A stretch of DNA of 10,970 bases from Lachnospiraceae bacterium UBA3845 (GCA_002392705.1 DGHP01000044.1:1-10970), one strand, 5' to 3'. Counted from the stretch's first letter, positions 1 through 6,675 are shown. Numbers and translations: made by a program. Notes: a model not told the origin generated them from the letters alone.

Positions 1-634
1 TATTGACAAAGCCCGATATCACCGTACTGATCGCAGCGCCCCGGACTCCCAGGGCAGGAAGTCCCAGTTTTCCGAAAATCAAAATATAATTGCAGACGCA
101 GTTGGTCACAACGCCCGCGATGCCGCCGATCAGAGGAATCTTGACGCGCTCGACCGAGCGCAGCAGAGACGCCATGGCGGTGACAATGACCTGCAGCGGA
201 TAGGAAAAGCCTACGATGCGCAGATACTGGATGCCGATTCTCTGGATCTCCGGACTGTCCGTATACAGACGCATGACCAGATCCGGCCGGAGGATTGCCA
301 TAAGTGCGCAGCCCAGTCCGCTGATCATCATGAAGCAGAGGGTAAGTCCGTAAGCACTGCGGATCCCGTCATGATTTCCCGCGCCCCAGTACTGGGCGAA
401 AAACAGCATTCCGCCGCCCACAAAACCCCAGTATCCTGAGAACATCAGGCTGGAGAACTGGGCGCAGAGGCCGACCGCCCCTACGCTCTTCTCGCCGAGG
501 GAAGCGATCATCATCGTATCGACCATGCTTCCGGTTGTCGTCAGCAGATTCTGCAATGCGACAGGGAGCGCAATCACAGCAATCATGGCGATCAGCTGCC
601 GCAGGGAAGTATTTTCCGTTTTTTTCTCAGTCAT
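1..634 (-). CDS. MATE-family multidrug/sodium efflux protein, N-terminal 211 residues (3' end outside the window)
   Basis: The protein begins MTEKKTENTSLRQLIAMIAV and continues with alternating hydrophobic segments. It carries hallmarks of MATE efflux proteins: an early LPVALQNLLTTTGSMVDTMM stretch, then GAVGLCAQFSS, then GGGMLFFAQYWGAGN. At the cut edge it has an LGVRGAAISTVISG segment, matching the family's G-A-A-x-A/S-T helix. MATE proteins are about 450 residues with 12 membrane helices and export cationic drugs or metabolites using a Na+ or H+ gradient, so a little under half is visible. The ATG at 634-632 is preceded by AAAAGG with 8 bases between AAGG and the ATG. It follows the fucose genes on the same strand but has its own promoter (869-897) and a structured 230-base leader, so it is probably a separate regulated unit. 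The substrate cannot be read from the sequence. Confidence 0.9.
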   Translation of the reverse strand, partial: MTEKKTENTSLRQLIAMIAVIALPVALQNLLTTTGSMVDTMMIASLGEKSVGAVGLCAQFSSLMFSGYWGFVGGGMLFFAQYWGAGNHDGIRSAYGLTLCFMMISGLGCALMAILRPDLVMRLYTDSPEIQRIGIQYLRIVGFSYPLQVIVTAMASLLRSVERVKIPLIGGIAGVVTNCVCNYILIFGKLGLPALGVRGAAISTVISGFVN

Positions 635-760
635 TTCATTTACCTTTTCGTATCGTCATACCCTTCCACGTCTAAAAACATCGCACAAACATCTGAAACG
701 CCCCATTGTTTTTCTTTTCCGCGCTGCTCCGCGCATGTTCGGGTACGACCCTGCACATTT

Positions 761-800
761 AAAAAATCCGGAAGCTCTGTTTATTCCACCGTACTCGGAT
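761..800 (-). terminator. Possible intrinsic terminator inside the MATE leader
   Basis: AUCC (800-797) pairs with GGAU (769-766), and GGAA (787-784) pairs with UUCC (773-770). A nine-base bulge lies on the 5' side, and a run of six U (766-761) follows. The stem is short and interrupted, so termination would be partial or conditional, which suits an attenuator better than a constitutive terminator. Confidence 0.35.
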
Positions 801-864
801 ATATTCCAGGCGCACAAATAAGCCAGCGGCACACCGGACCTGAAATTCCGATATGCGCACTGGC
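761..864 (-). ncRNA. Candidate cis-regulatory RNA (attenuator/riboswitch-like leader) of the MATE gene
   Basis: Read on the minus strand, the RNA predicted to start near 864 folds at once. GCCAGUGCGCA (864-854) pairs with UGUGCCGCUGGC (833-822), leaving one bulged C, and an inner CGGA (850-847)/UCCG (838-835) stem caps it. About 20 bases later comes a second hairpin (800-766) ending in U at 766-761. The segment GGUCCGG (840-834) can also pair with CCGGAUU (771-765), which would destroy the second hairpin, so two exclusive folds exist. This is the organisation of a transcription attenuator. MATE (mepA-type) genes in Clostridia are known targets of guanidine-IV riboswitches, but I did not recognise that consensus with certainty. 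A free small RNA of about 100 bases is the main alternative. Confidence 0.45.
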
Positions 865-868
865 TGAA

Positions 869-897
869 ATTATATCTTACAGTTATTGTACTGACAA
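869..897 (-). promoter_or_regulatory. Sigma-A type promoter for the MATE transcript
   Basis: On the minus strand, TTGTCA (897-892, five of six consensus bases) is followed after exactly 17 bases by a perfect TATAAT (874-869). Transcription is expected to start near 865-861, which coincides with the base of the leader hairpin at 864. This is the only near-consensus promoter I found in the window. It sits about 90 bases after the kinase stop codon, so the efflux gene can be expressed independently of the fucose operon. Confidence 0.8.
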
Positions 898-935
898 GGC
901 GATGCAGTAAATATTTCCTCATCTGATACATGCCT

Positions 936-969
936 GGAAAGAGACGACCGTTCAATAGTCTCCGCTTCC
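936..969 (-). other. Stem-loop downstream of the kinase gene, no U-run
   Basis: GAGAC (962-958) pairs with GUCUC (945-941) around a 12-base loop. GGAA (969-966) pairs with UUCC (939-936) outside a small internal loop. It lies 19 bases after the kinase stop codon and could mark the 3' end of the operon mRNA. It lacks the U-run of an intrinsic terminator, so read-through into the MATE gene or Rho-dependent ending is possible. Confidence 0.35.
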
Positions 970-987
970 GGCCTAAAAGTACTTTCG

Positions 988-2334
988 TTACAGATCCGCC
1001 TTCTCTCCTGCCGCGGCCATCTGAACCATCAGATTCCCGATCGCTGTCGCTTCTTTTAAGCCGGAAACAACTTTTTTGTTCGTTGTCTCCTGCGTCAGCC
1101 GGTTCAGATATTCCGCGCTGGATCCGCCGCCGACAATCATGATTCTGTCATAGTTCTTTCCGGTCAGTTTTTCGAGCTCCTGCACTGTTTGTGCATAACT
1201 GCCGGCCAGGCTGTGGTAAACGACACTGGCAAGTTCGCCCAGACTTTCCGGAACCTGCTGCCCGCTCTCCCTGCAGCAGCTGCGGATCTCCTCCGTCATG
1301 TTTTCCGGTGCAAGGAAGCGGGGATGATTGACATCTACTCTGGACGGAAAATCGCCGCATTCCTCCGCCAGTCTGCAGATCTTTCCATAATCCGGTTTAT
1401 TGCCGTCTTCTTTCCGGATGCACTGGATCATATACATTCCTGCCAGATTCTTGTGGAAACAGATTTTGTCCATATACCCGGCTTCGTTTGTAAAGTTTGC
1501 AAGCCTGCTCTCTTCCGTACAGATGGGTTCGTCCAGCAGGGTCCCCATCAGGGACCAGGTGCCGGAGCTGAGATAGATGCTGTTCTCCTGCTGCGGTATG
1601 GCCGCGATAGCCGACGCCGTATCATGGGATGCCGCCGCGATCACTTTCGGACTGCAGCCGGTTTCCCTGAGAATCTCATCCTTCAGTTCTCCGACATAAG
1701 TACCCGGAGAGACGATGGGCAGGAAAATGCGCTCCGGAAAACCGAGCAGGCGGATCAGTTCCGTGTCCCACTCTTTTTTCCCTTTCATGAGCAGCTGTGT
1801 GGTGGAGGCTTCCGAATACTCGCATTTCATCACGCCTGTCAGAAGATAGTTCAGGTAATCCGGGACCATGAGCATATTCTGAGCACGCGACAGGATATCC
1901 GGCTGAAAAGTCTTATCTGCCATCAGCTGGTAGATCGTGTTGAACGGTGCCTTCATGATTCCGGTTCTTTCGTAGAGTTCTTCCGGAGAAAGAAACTCTT
2001 CCAGTTTCCGGTCCATCCCCTCTGTTCTGCTGTCACGGTATCCGTAAGTCTTTCCCAGTACCTTCCCATCGCCGTCCGTCAGCACATAGTCTACGCCCCA
2101 GGTGTCGATTCCAATGCTGAAAGGCTTCAATCCCATTTCCGAACACTTTTTAAGCCCGGTCAGAATCTCGGAAAAGATATGCTGATAATCCCAGCACAGA
2201 GATCCATCGACTCTGATCATGCCATTTTCAAATCGATGAATCTCGTCCAGAGCCAGATGCCCGTCTTTCATGCAGCCGCCGATCAGCCTGCCGCCGGAAG
2301 CGCCCAGGTCAACAGCCAGATAGTAGTTTCCCAT
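988..2334 (-). CDS. rhaB: Rhamnulokinase-family (FGGY) sugar kinase, likely acting as L-fuculokinase
   Basis: This 448-residue FGGY-type kinase resembles RhaB along its length. It has the N-terminal phosphate motif DLGASGGR (9-16), GIDTWGVD (75-82), YRDSRT (99-104), FNTIYQL (131-137), the catalytic-Asp motif ASHDTASA (D238), YLSSGTWSLMG (254-264), VGGG (401-404) and EATAIGN (428-434). The family transfers ATP phosphate to O1 of a ketose. Between FucA and FucI homologues the expected substrate is L-fuculose, although L-rhamnulose or D-ribulose are possible because the aldolase and isomerase families accept related sugars. The ATG is preceded by AAGGAAG, which starts just after the aldolase stop codon; the gap is 12 bases. 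It ends soon after the last nucleotide-binding helix, roughly 30-40 residues shorter at the C-terminus than E. coli RhaB (489 residues). No FucK-type kinase is visible, so this enzyme probably fills that step. Confidence 0.88.
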   Translation of the reverse strand: MGNYYLAVDLGASGGRLIGGCMKDGHLALDEIHRFENGMIRVDGSLCWDYQHIFSEILTGLKKCSEMGLKPFSIGIDTWGVDYVLTDGDGKVLGKTYGYRDSRTEGMDRKLEEFLSPEELYERTGIMKAPFNTIYQLMADKTFQPDILSRAQNMLMVPDYLNYLLTGVMKCEYSEASTTQLLMKGKKEWDTELIRLLGFPERIFLPIVSPGTYVGELKDEILRETGCSPKVIAAASHDTASAIAAIPQQENSIYLSSGTWSLMGTLLDEPICTEESRLANFTNEAGYMDKICFHKNLAGMYMIQCIRKEDGNKPDYGKICRLAEECGDFPSRVDVNHPRFLAPENMTEEIRSCCRESGQQVPESLGELASVVYHSLAGSYAQTVQELEKLTGKNYDRIMIVGGGSSAEYLNRLTQETTNKKVVSGLKEATAIGNLMVQMAAAGEKADL

Positions 2335-2346
2335 GTTTTTCTTCCT

Positions 2347-3030
2347 TTAACCATTATATCCGGATACAGAGCTCCCATCGCTCTTTCCCTGTCCGTAAGT
2401 TTTGTAGTGTTCCAGTGCGGTATCCATCTCTTTTTTGGTGAGCACATTCATTTTGCCCGCGCACATGCAGCGCCACTGCACCTCAGCGCACCACTCCATG
2501 GTCAGGGCAAGACCGTAGGCACTCTTTAGAGAACTGCCGCTGGCGCACATACCGTGGTTTGCCAGAATCACGCCCCTCGCGCCGCCCTTCAGTGCTTCGC
2601 CGGCTGCCCGGGCAAGCTCCGGCGTCCCGAAGGTATGATAAGGCACCAGAGGAAGGATGTCGGTCCCTGCTTCCGCAATGGCGTAATGTACGGAGCGCAG
2701 CGGTTCTCCCATACAGGCAAGGGTCGTGCAGTACATGGAATGCGCGTGCACGACCGCCTGCGCTCCTATGTCAGCCAGGTAAAAGGCGCTGTGGAGCGCT
2801 GACTCGCTGGAAGGTTTTCTGTCGCCTTCCAGGATATTTCCATGCAGATCCATGATCACAATATCTTCCGGCAGAGTGTCCGCGTATGGAATTCCGGACG
2901 GGCTGATGGCCATATATCCGCTTTCAGGATCATAAACACTTATATTTCCCGCTGTCCCGACAGTAAGCCCATCCTCGATCAGCCGGTTTCCGTACGATAC
3001 AATCTGTTCCCTGGCCGTTTTCATCAACAT
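2347..3030 (-). CDS. fucA: L-fuculose-1-phosphate aldolase (class II, zinc)
   Basis: This 227-residue protein belongs to the FucA/AraD class II aldolase family; E. coli FucA has 215 residues. It cleaves L-fuculose-1-phosphate to dihydroxyacetone phosphate and L-lactaldehyde in the cytoplasm. Visible landmarks are the phosphate-binding GTAGNIS (25-31), SPSGIPY (43-49), PSSE with catalytic Glu76, the zinc ligands His95 and His97 in HAHSMYCTTLA plus His159 in ANHG, Tyr116 in HYAIAEAG, and the C-terminal HYKTYG that matches FucA's FKTYG. These favour FucA over ribulose-5-phosphate epimerase AraD or rhamnulose-phosphate aldolase, though D-ribulose-1-phosphate could also be accepted. The ATG at 3030 fits the AGGAG at 3045-3041, which overlaps the FucU stop codon; the ATG two codons later would be too far away. 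About ten extra C-terminal residues, rich in Gly and Ser, are probably disordered. Confidence 0.92.
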   Translation of the reverse strand: MLMKTAREQIVSYGNRLIEDGLTVGTAGNISVYDPESGYMAISPSGIPYADTLPEDIVIMDLHGNILEGDRKPSSESALHSAFYLADIGAQAVVHAHSMYCTTLACMGEPLRSVHYAIAEAGTDILPLVPYHTFGTPELARAAGEALKGGARGVILANHGMCASGSSLKSAYGLALTMEWCAEVQWRCMCAGKMNVLTKKEMDTALEHYKTYGQGKSDGSSVSGYNG

Positions 3031-3043
3031 AACCGTTTCTCTC

Positions 3044-3490
3044 CTATTTCACAACGCCCTTCTGCAGAATGATATTCGCGTAGATCGCGGTCTCCCCGGT
3101 CTGAAGGATACAGTAGCATTTCTTTGCCTGCTCGTAGAATTCAAAGCGCTCATAAGAGCCAAATGCAGCTGCGCCGCGGTTATCATATTTCGCCACGATC
3201 TCCTTATACTCGTCAATGATCGGCACTTTCAGTCCGGCGTCCTGCGGAGTGACTTCCATCACCATCGCCGGAGTGTCAACGTATTCATCCAGCGGGATCA
3301 GCTGAAGGATGGCGTCCAGAAGCGCGGGGACGCCGTGCCCGTCCGCGCGGAGCAGGATGGCGCCCTCCGCCTCGGCTACGGAAGATCCGGGGAAGTTGCC
3401 GTCCCCGATGCAGATCCGGTCGCCGTGGCCCATCTCATCCAGGACAGATAAAAGTTCCGGGGAAATAATCGGAGGAATATTCTTTAACAT
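3044..3490 (-). CDS. fucU: L-fucose mutarotase (RbsD/FucU family)
   Basis: This 148-residue protein matches FucU (140 residues in E. coli) from its start: MLKNIPPIISPELLSVLDEM versus E. coli [20 protein letters not shown]. It converts the alpha and beta anomers of L-fucose so that the isomerase receives its preferred form. The conserved MGHGD contains the catalytic His22. IGDGNFPGSS corresponds to the substrate-loop DAHFPAHS, RADG lies at 48-51, and the C-terminal YANIILQKGV matches the FucU Y-x-N-I-L-x-K-G signature. A few extra residues (VAEAEGAIL) precede RADG. The start at 3490 is chosen over an in-frame ATG at 3508 because the AGGAGA site (3503-3498) lies between them, and the upstream ATG would overlap the isomerase stop codon. 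It sits 14 bases after fucI and 13 before fucA. Confidence 0.94.
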   Translation of the reverse strand: MLKNIPPIISPELLSVLDEMGHGDRICIGDGNFPGSSVAEAEGAILLRADGHGVPALLDAILQLIPLDEYVDTPAMVMEVTPQDAGLKVPIIDEYKEIVAKYDNRGAAAFGSYERFEFYEQAKKCYCILQTGETAIYANIILQKGVVK

Positions 3491-3497
3491 AGTTTTG

Positions 3498-3503
3498 TCT
3501 CCT
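3498..3503 (-). promoter_or_regulatory. Ribosome binding site that fixes the fucU start
   Basis: AGGAGA lies about eight bases before the ATG at 3490 and downstream of a competing in-frame ATG at 3508, so the shorter protein is the translated form. Confidence 0.75.
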
Positions 3504-3504
3504 G

Positions 3505-5316
3505 TCATTTATAAGCTTTATACAAGGGTCCGAAATTGCTGCAGGCGCGGTAGTCGGCGCCTTCTTTGTCCATGCCGAACGCGCCCCAGGCGGCGGGACG
3601 GTAGATCTTCTCGTCCGGGACATTGTGCATGCACACCGGGATCCGTAGCATGGATGCCATGGTGATCAGGTCGGCGCCGACATGCCCGTACACGGAGGAT
3701 CCGTGGTTTGCGCCCCAGGCCCGCATCATGTCATAAGCGCTCCGGAAGGGACTGCCTTCCTTATGATCGCAGCGCGGAGCGAACCAGGTGCAGGGCCAGG
3801 TATAATCCGTACGTTTCCACAGTGTATCCGTCACTTCATCCGGGAGTGCGACCGTCCAGCCTTCCGCGATCTGCAGCACCGGCCCGAATCCCTTCACCAG
3901 GTTCAGGCGCATCATGGTAACCGGCATCTCCGCCTTTGTGACAAAACGGGAAGAATATCCGCCGCCGCGGAAATATCCATTGTCGGCCGGCGCCCACTCG
4001 GTGGCTTTCGCCATTTTGTCAATATCTTCATCGGTCACTTCCCACCATTTCCTGCAGCATGCATTGCCCTCTTCGTCTGTGCAGACGCCGGAGAAATCCA
4101 GGGCGGAAGCGCCGGAGTTGATCAGATGGATAAAACCGTCCGCGTCTCTGGCGTGTCCTTCAATCTCATAACCGGTCACTCGTTTAACAGACTCCCCGCT
4201 CCAGTAGGTGCGGACGTCCGAGAACATCGGGGCTCTTCCGGTCAGCTGCTTCTGGAACAGCATGCAGAGGCCGTTCAGCACATCATTTTCGGTGGCAAGG
4301 ACGTAGGGTTCCCGCGCTCCGTCATAGTCAAAGGAAGTGGCGAGGAAGGCTTCCGGATAGTCGCAGTTGGGATAGAAATCCGTCCACTGGCGCTGTCCCT
4401 GGAAGCCGCCGGCGATCGCATTATGTCCCAGCGCTTCTTCGGGGAATTTCTCAGCCAGCTTCTCATTGCCGCGCATCAGGTCTTTGATGATCACGTACAT
4501 TTTGACCGTGAACTCCCACTGCTCGTCCTTCACTTCGCGGGATTTCTGGATCCATTCGGGATTCTTGTCGAAGCATTCCTTACACTTTTCTTTCGTCCAG
4601 GCGAGGGCTCTCTGATACTCTTCCTCATCGTAGATTCCCTCACTCATGCGGCGGATGATTTCCACCTCATCGACGGATTCGACGCGCATGCCGAGGTACG
4701 CCTCAATGAAATCCTGGTCGATGATGGAACCGCCGATTCCCATGGTTACCGATCCGATCTGCAGATAGGAAGTCCCCCTCAGCGAAGCAACCGCCACTGC
4801 AGCGCGGCCGAATCGAAGCAGCATCTCAGTCACATCGTCGGGGATCTCTTCCGCGTCCGCTTCCTGCACTTCATGCCCGTACATGCCGAAAGCCGGAAGG
4901 CCCTTCTGCGCATGGGTTGCCAGCACAGAAGCAAGGTAGACCGCGCCCGGGCGCTCGGTGGCGTTCAGGCCCCAGACGCCTTTGATTGTGGCGGGATCCA
5001 TATCCATGGTCTCGGAGCCGTAGCACCAGCAGGGCGTAACCGTCAGGGTGATATCCACGCCTTCTTTCTTGAATTTTTCAGCGCAGGCCGCGCTTTCACG
5101 GACGCGTCCGATCGTTGAATCAGCGATCACGACCTTCACAGGAGTACCGTCCGAATAGCGCAGATTTTCTTCATACAGTTTTTTGGCCTTCCATGCCATT
5201 CCCATGGTCTGTTCTTCCAGGGAGCCGCGCACATCCAGCGGGCCTTTGCGTCCGTCAATGACAGGGCGGATGCCGATCACGGGGCGTCCTCCGATCAGTT
5301 TTCTTGTATCAGCCAT
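3505..5316 (-). CDS. fucI: L-fucose isomerase
   Basis: This 603-residue protein is collinear with E. coli FucI (591 residues) and clearly the same enzyme. It isomerises L-fucose to L-fuculose, and the family also uses D-arabinose. Near-identical blocks include IGIRPVIDGR (14-23), SLEEQTM, TVTPCWCYGSET (92-103), GAVYLA, FQGQRQWTDFYPN, ATENDVLNG with Glu343, FSDVRTYW with Asp367, YFRGGGYSSRF (448-458), GPVLQIAEGW, WGANHG with His538, GHVGAD and LRIPVCMHNV. Glu343, Asp367 and His538 correspond to the E. coli Mn2+ ligands Glu337, Asp361 and His528. The ATG at 5316 is chosen over a start 28 codons upstream (5400) because GGAGGG (5328-5323) precedes it and homology begins just after it. The enzyme is a cytoplasmic hexamer in E. 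coli. It opens the catabolic block and follows a 182-base gap holding two strong stem-loops. Confidence 0.97.
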   Translation of the reverse strand: MADTRKLIGGRPVIGIRPVIDGRKGPLDVRGSLEEQTMGMAWKAKKLYEENLRYSDGTPVKVVIADSTIGRVRESAACAEKFKKEGVDITLTVTPCWCYGSETMDMDPATIKGVWGLNATERPGAVYLASVLATHAQKGLPAFGMYGHEVQEADAEEIPDDVTEMLLRFGRAAVAVASLRGTSYLQIGSVTMGIGGSIIDQDFIEAYLGMRVESVDEVEIIRRMSEGIYDEEEYQRALAWTKEKCKECFDKNPEWIQKSREVKDEQWEFTVKMYVIIKDLMRGNEKLAEKFPEEALGHNAIAGGFQGQRQWTDFYPNCDYPEAFLATSFDYDGAREPYVLATENDVLNGLCMLFQKQLTGRAPMFSDVRTYWSGESVKRVTGYEIEGHARDADGFIHLINSGASALDFSGVCTDEEGNACCRKWWEVTDEDIDKMAKATEWAPADNGYFRGGGYSSRFVTKAEMPVTMMRLNLVKGFGPVLQIAEGWTVALPDEVTDTLWKRTDYTWPCTWFAPRCDHKEGSPFRSAYDMMRAWGANHGSSVYGHVGADLITMASMLRIPVCMHNVPDEKIYRPAAWGAFGMDKEGADYRACSNFGPLYKAYK

Positions 5317-5322
5317 TCTTTT

Positions 5323-5328
5323 CCCTCC
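5323..5328 (-). promoter_or_regulatory. Ribosome binding site that fixes the fucI start
   Basis: GGAGGG lies six bases before the ATG at 5316. The longer open frame beginning at 5400 would put its first 28 codons through the stem-loop at 5348-5392 and has no homology there. Confidence 0.75.
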
Positions 5329-5347
5329 AGCTCTGTTTTTGGAAAGC

Positions 5348-5392
5348 ACAGGATGCCCCGCACGGGTTAAAACCGCGCAGAGCACCCCCTGT
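5348..5392 (-). other. Strong stem-loop in the fucI leader
   Basis: In the transcript ACAGG (5392-5388) pairs with CCUGU (5352-5348). After an asymmetric GGG/U internal loop, UGCUCUGCGCGG (5384-5373) pairs with CCGUGCGGGGCA (5365-5354), using a few G-U pairs, around a UUUUAAC loop. That gives about 17 base pairs. No U-run follows, so it is not an intrinsic terminator. It ends 31 bases before the fucI ATG and could protect the downstream mRNA or modulate translation. Confidence 0.6.
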
Positions 5393-5407
5393 CCGATCAT
5401 CTGCCTG

Positions 5408-5456
5408 AGGAAACGCCGATCCGAAAACTTTTAAAAACAAAGAATCAGCGTTTCCC
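5408..5456 (-). other. Long intercistronic stem-loop after the binding-protein gene
   Basis: GGGAAACGCUGAUUC (5456-5442) pairs along all 15 bases with GGAUCGGCGUUUCCU (5422-5408), counting three G-U pairs, around a 19-base A/U-rich loop. No U-run follows on the transcribed strand. It begins about 43 bases after the binding-protein stop codon. Such hairpins commonly block 3' exonucleases and keep the binding-protein message more abundant than the downstream message; that role is inferred here. Confidence 0.65.
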
Positions 5457-5498
5457 TGTACTTTTTCTGATTGATCCGATCAACAAGCAGCAGTCTGA

Positions 5499-6602
5499 TT
5501 AGTCATACAGGTTCGGGGCAATGCTCTCGTCGGTCATATTCTCTGCATTGTACCAGTAACCATCGGTCGGTACATCGATCAGCTCCTGGCCGTTTGCCGC
5601 GGCAGTCAGAGCATAGATGCAGTAGTAACCCATCATCAGCGGGGACTGGGTCACAGCGCCGAGGAAGGTTCCGTCTTCAACAGCGGCCTTGATGGAGGTA
5701 CCGGCGTCGAAACCTACGCCGACAACGGTATCACCGAGAACTTCACGGTTATCGTTGGCAACAAGGAGACCTTCGGCTGCGGTCTGGTTGGATCCGAATA
5801 CAGCGATGGTGTCTTCCTTATCAAGGATGGTGCCTGCTTCTGTGGAGCAGAGGTCAACAGTGGTCTGCGCCGGAACGCGGACTTCAAGGATGATGTCGGC
5901 GTCGCCTTCCACTGCGCCGACCGCTTCATTTACATAGAACTCATTTCCTTCCATGGCTACCGTATATCCGTCAGCGGCTGCCAGCTCGATCAGCTTGTTG
6001 ATAAAGCCGAGACCGCGCTGCTGGATGTTCAGAGCGTAGTTATCCTGGTTGATCTCACCGATACGGACCGGGCCGTCGCCGATCTGATCCTTGACAGCTT
6101 CATACAGATTAACAGCTGCGACTTCACCGGCAGCGGTATTGTCCGTCACGACTGTGCAGACAATAGAACCATCGGGCGCATCGGCAATACCGGTATCGAA
6201 CGCGACGATCGGAACGCCTGCGTCAACAGCTGCCTGCAGGGACTCTAAAACAGAAGAAGTATCGCATGCCGCAAGGCCTACGCCGGCAGGAGCGCCGTTG
6301 ATCGCGCTGTTGAGCATGTTCACCTGGTCAGCGATATCGGATTCGGAAGCGGGTCCCTGAGCGGAATAGGTAACGCCCAGCTCTTCTGCCGCCTGATCCA
6401 TTCCTTTCAGAGCTGCCTGCCAGTAGGTGGACTGGAAGGATTTTACAACGATCTGGAAGTCATAAGCTTCATTTGCCGCCAGTCCCTCGAACTGCGCGGT
6501 CCCTTCCGTGGTATCGGAAAGGTTCTCGGCTGCGAAAGCCGGAATAACAGTACTTGCAGCCAGAACTGCACCCATCAGAATTGCCAACGCTTTTTTCTTC
6601 AT
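5499..6602 (-). CDS. ABC sugar-importer substrate-binding protein (ribose-binding-protein type)
   Basis: This 367-residue exported protein belongs to the RbsB-like periplasmic-binding-protein family that feeds RbsA/RbsC-type importers. The N-terminus is KKK followed by a hydrophobic core and an AFA-AE signal-peptidase I site near residue 24. There is no lipobox cysteine, which is unusual for a Gram-positive binding protein. The mature part has the expected two-lobe pattern: YDFQIVVKSFQSTYWQAALKG near the start, SDIADQVNMLNSAI, IVAFDTGI at the first hinge, IQQRGLGFINKL, VFGSNQTAAEGLLVA, and VGVGFDAG with TQSPLMMGYY near the end. FucI and FucU just downstream make L-fucose the most likely ligand. 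It has the best ribosome site in the window: AAAGGAGG eight bases before the ATG. Stem-loops flank it on both sides, consistent with higher expression than its neighbours. Confidence 0.9.
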   Translation of the reverse strand: MKKKALAILMGAVLAASTVIPAFAAENLSDTTEGTAQFEGLAANEAYDFQIVVKSFQSTYWQAALKGMDQAAEELGVTYSAQGPASESDIADQVNMLNSAINGAPAGVGLAACDTSSVLESLQAAVDAGVPIVAFDTGIADAPDGSIVCTVVTDNTAAGEVAAVNLYEAVKDQIGDGPVRIGEINQDNYALNIQQRGLGFINKLIELAAADGYTVAMEGNEFYVNEAVGAVEGDADIILEVRVPAQTTVDLCSTEAGTILDKEDTIAVFGSNQTAAEGLLVANDNREVLGDTVVGVGFDAGTSIKAAVEDGTFLGAVTQSPLMMGYYCIYALTAAANGQELIDVPTDGYWYNAENMTDESIAPNLYD

Positions 6603-6622
6603 CTTTATTTCCTCCTTTGCAG

Positions 6623-6658
6623 AAAAAAATGTTGCAGAACCGCCCTCATCTGCGGTTC
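6623..6658 (-). other. Hairpin plus distant U-run in the binding-protein leader
   Basis: GAACCGC (6658-6652) pairs with GCGGUUC (6643-6637) around an eight-base loop. A run of seven U (6629-6623) begins seven bases later. That spacing is too long for a standard intrinsic terminator. An overlapping stem GCAGA/UCUGC is mutually exclusive with it. The U-run lies just before the AAAGGAGG ribosome site, so the element could be a weak attenuator or simply a stability hairpin. Confidence 0.35.
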
Positions 6659-6675
6659 AAATTTAATCCCCCCAT

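Noticed and set aside
631..639. Two-codon ATG-AAA-TGA mini-frame overlapping the MATE start codon
   Set aside because: Its ATG is only about three bases from the AAGG site, and such triplets arise easily by chance in A-rich start regions. I see no support for regulatory coupling.
741..752. GGGUCGUACCC hairpin reminiscent of the opening of a ZTP (pfl) riboswitch
   Set aside because: The conserved second half of that class is absent downstream, and the MATE context does not fit folate or purine control.
656..955. 99-codon minus-strand open frame in the gap before the MATE gene
   Set aside because: It begins upstream of the promoter at 869-897, uses a TTG start, has no convincing ribosome site and no recognisable domain. 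The region is better explained as promoter plus RNA leader.
5443..5456. Possible catabolite-repression (CcpA/cre) site in GGGAAACGCTGATT
   Set aside because: The core AAACG fits, but both outer positions and the right half deviate from the consensus. The bases are fully accounted for as one arm of the 15-pair hairpin.
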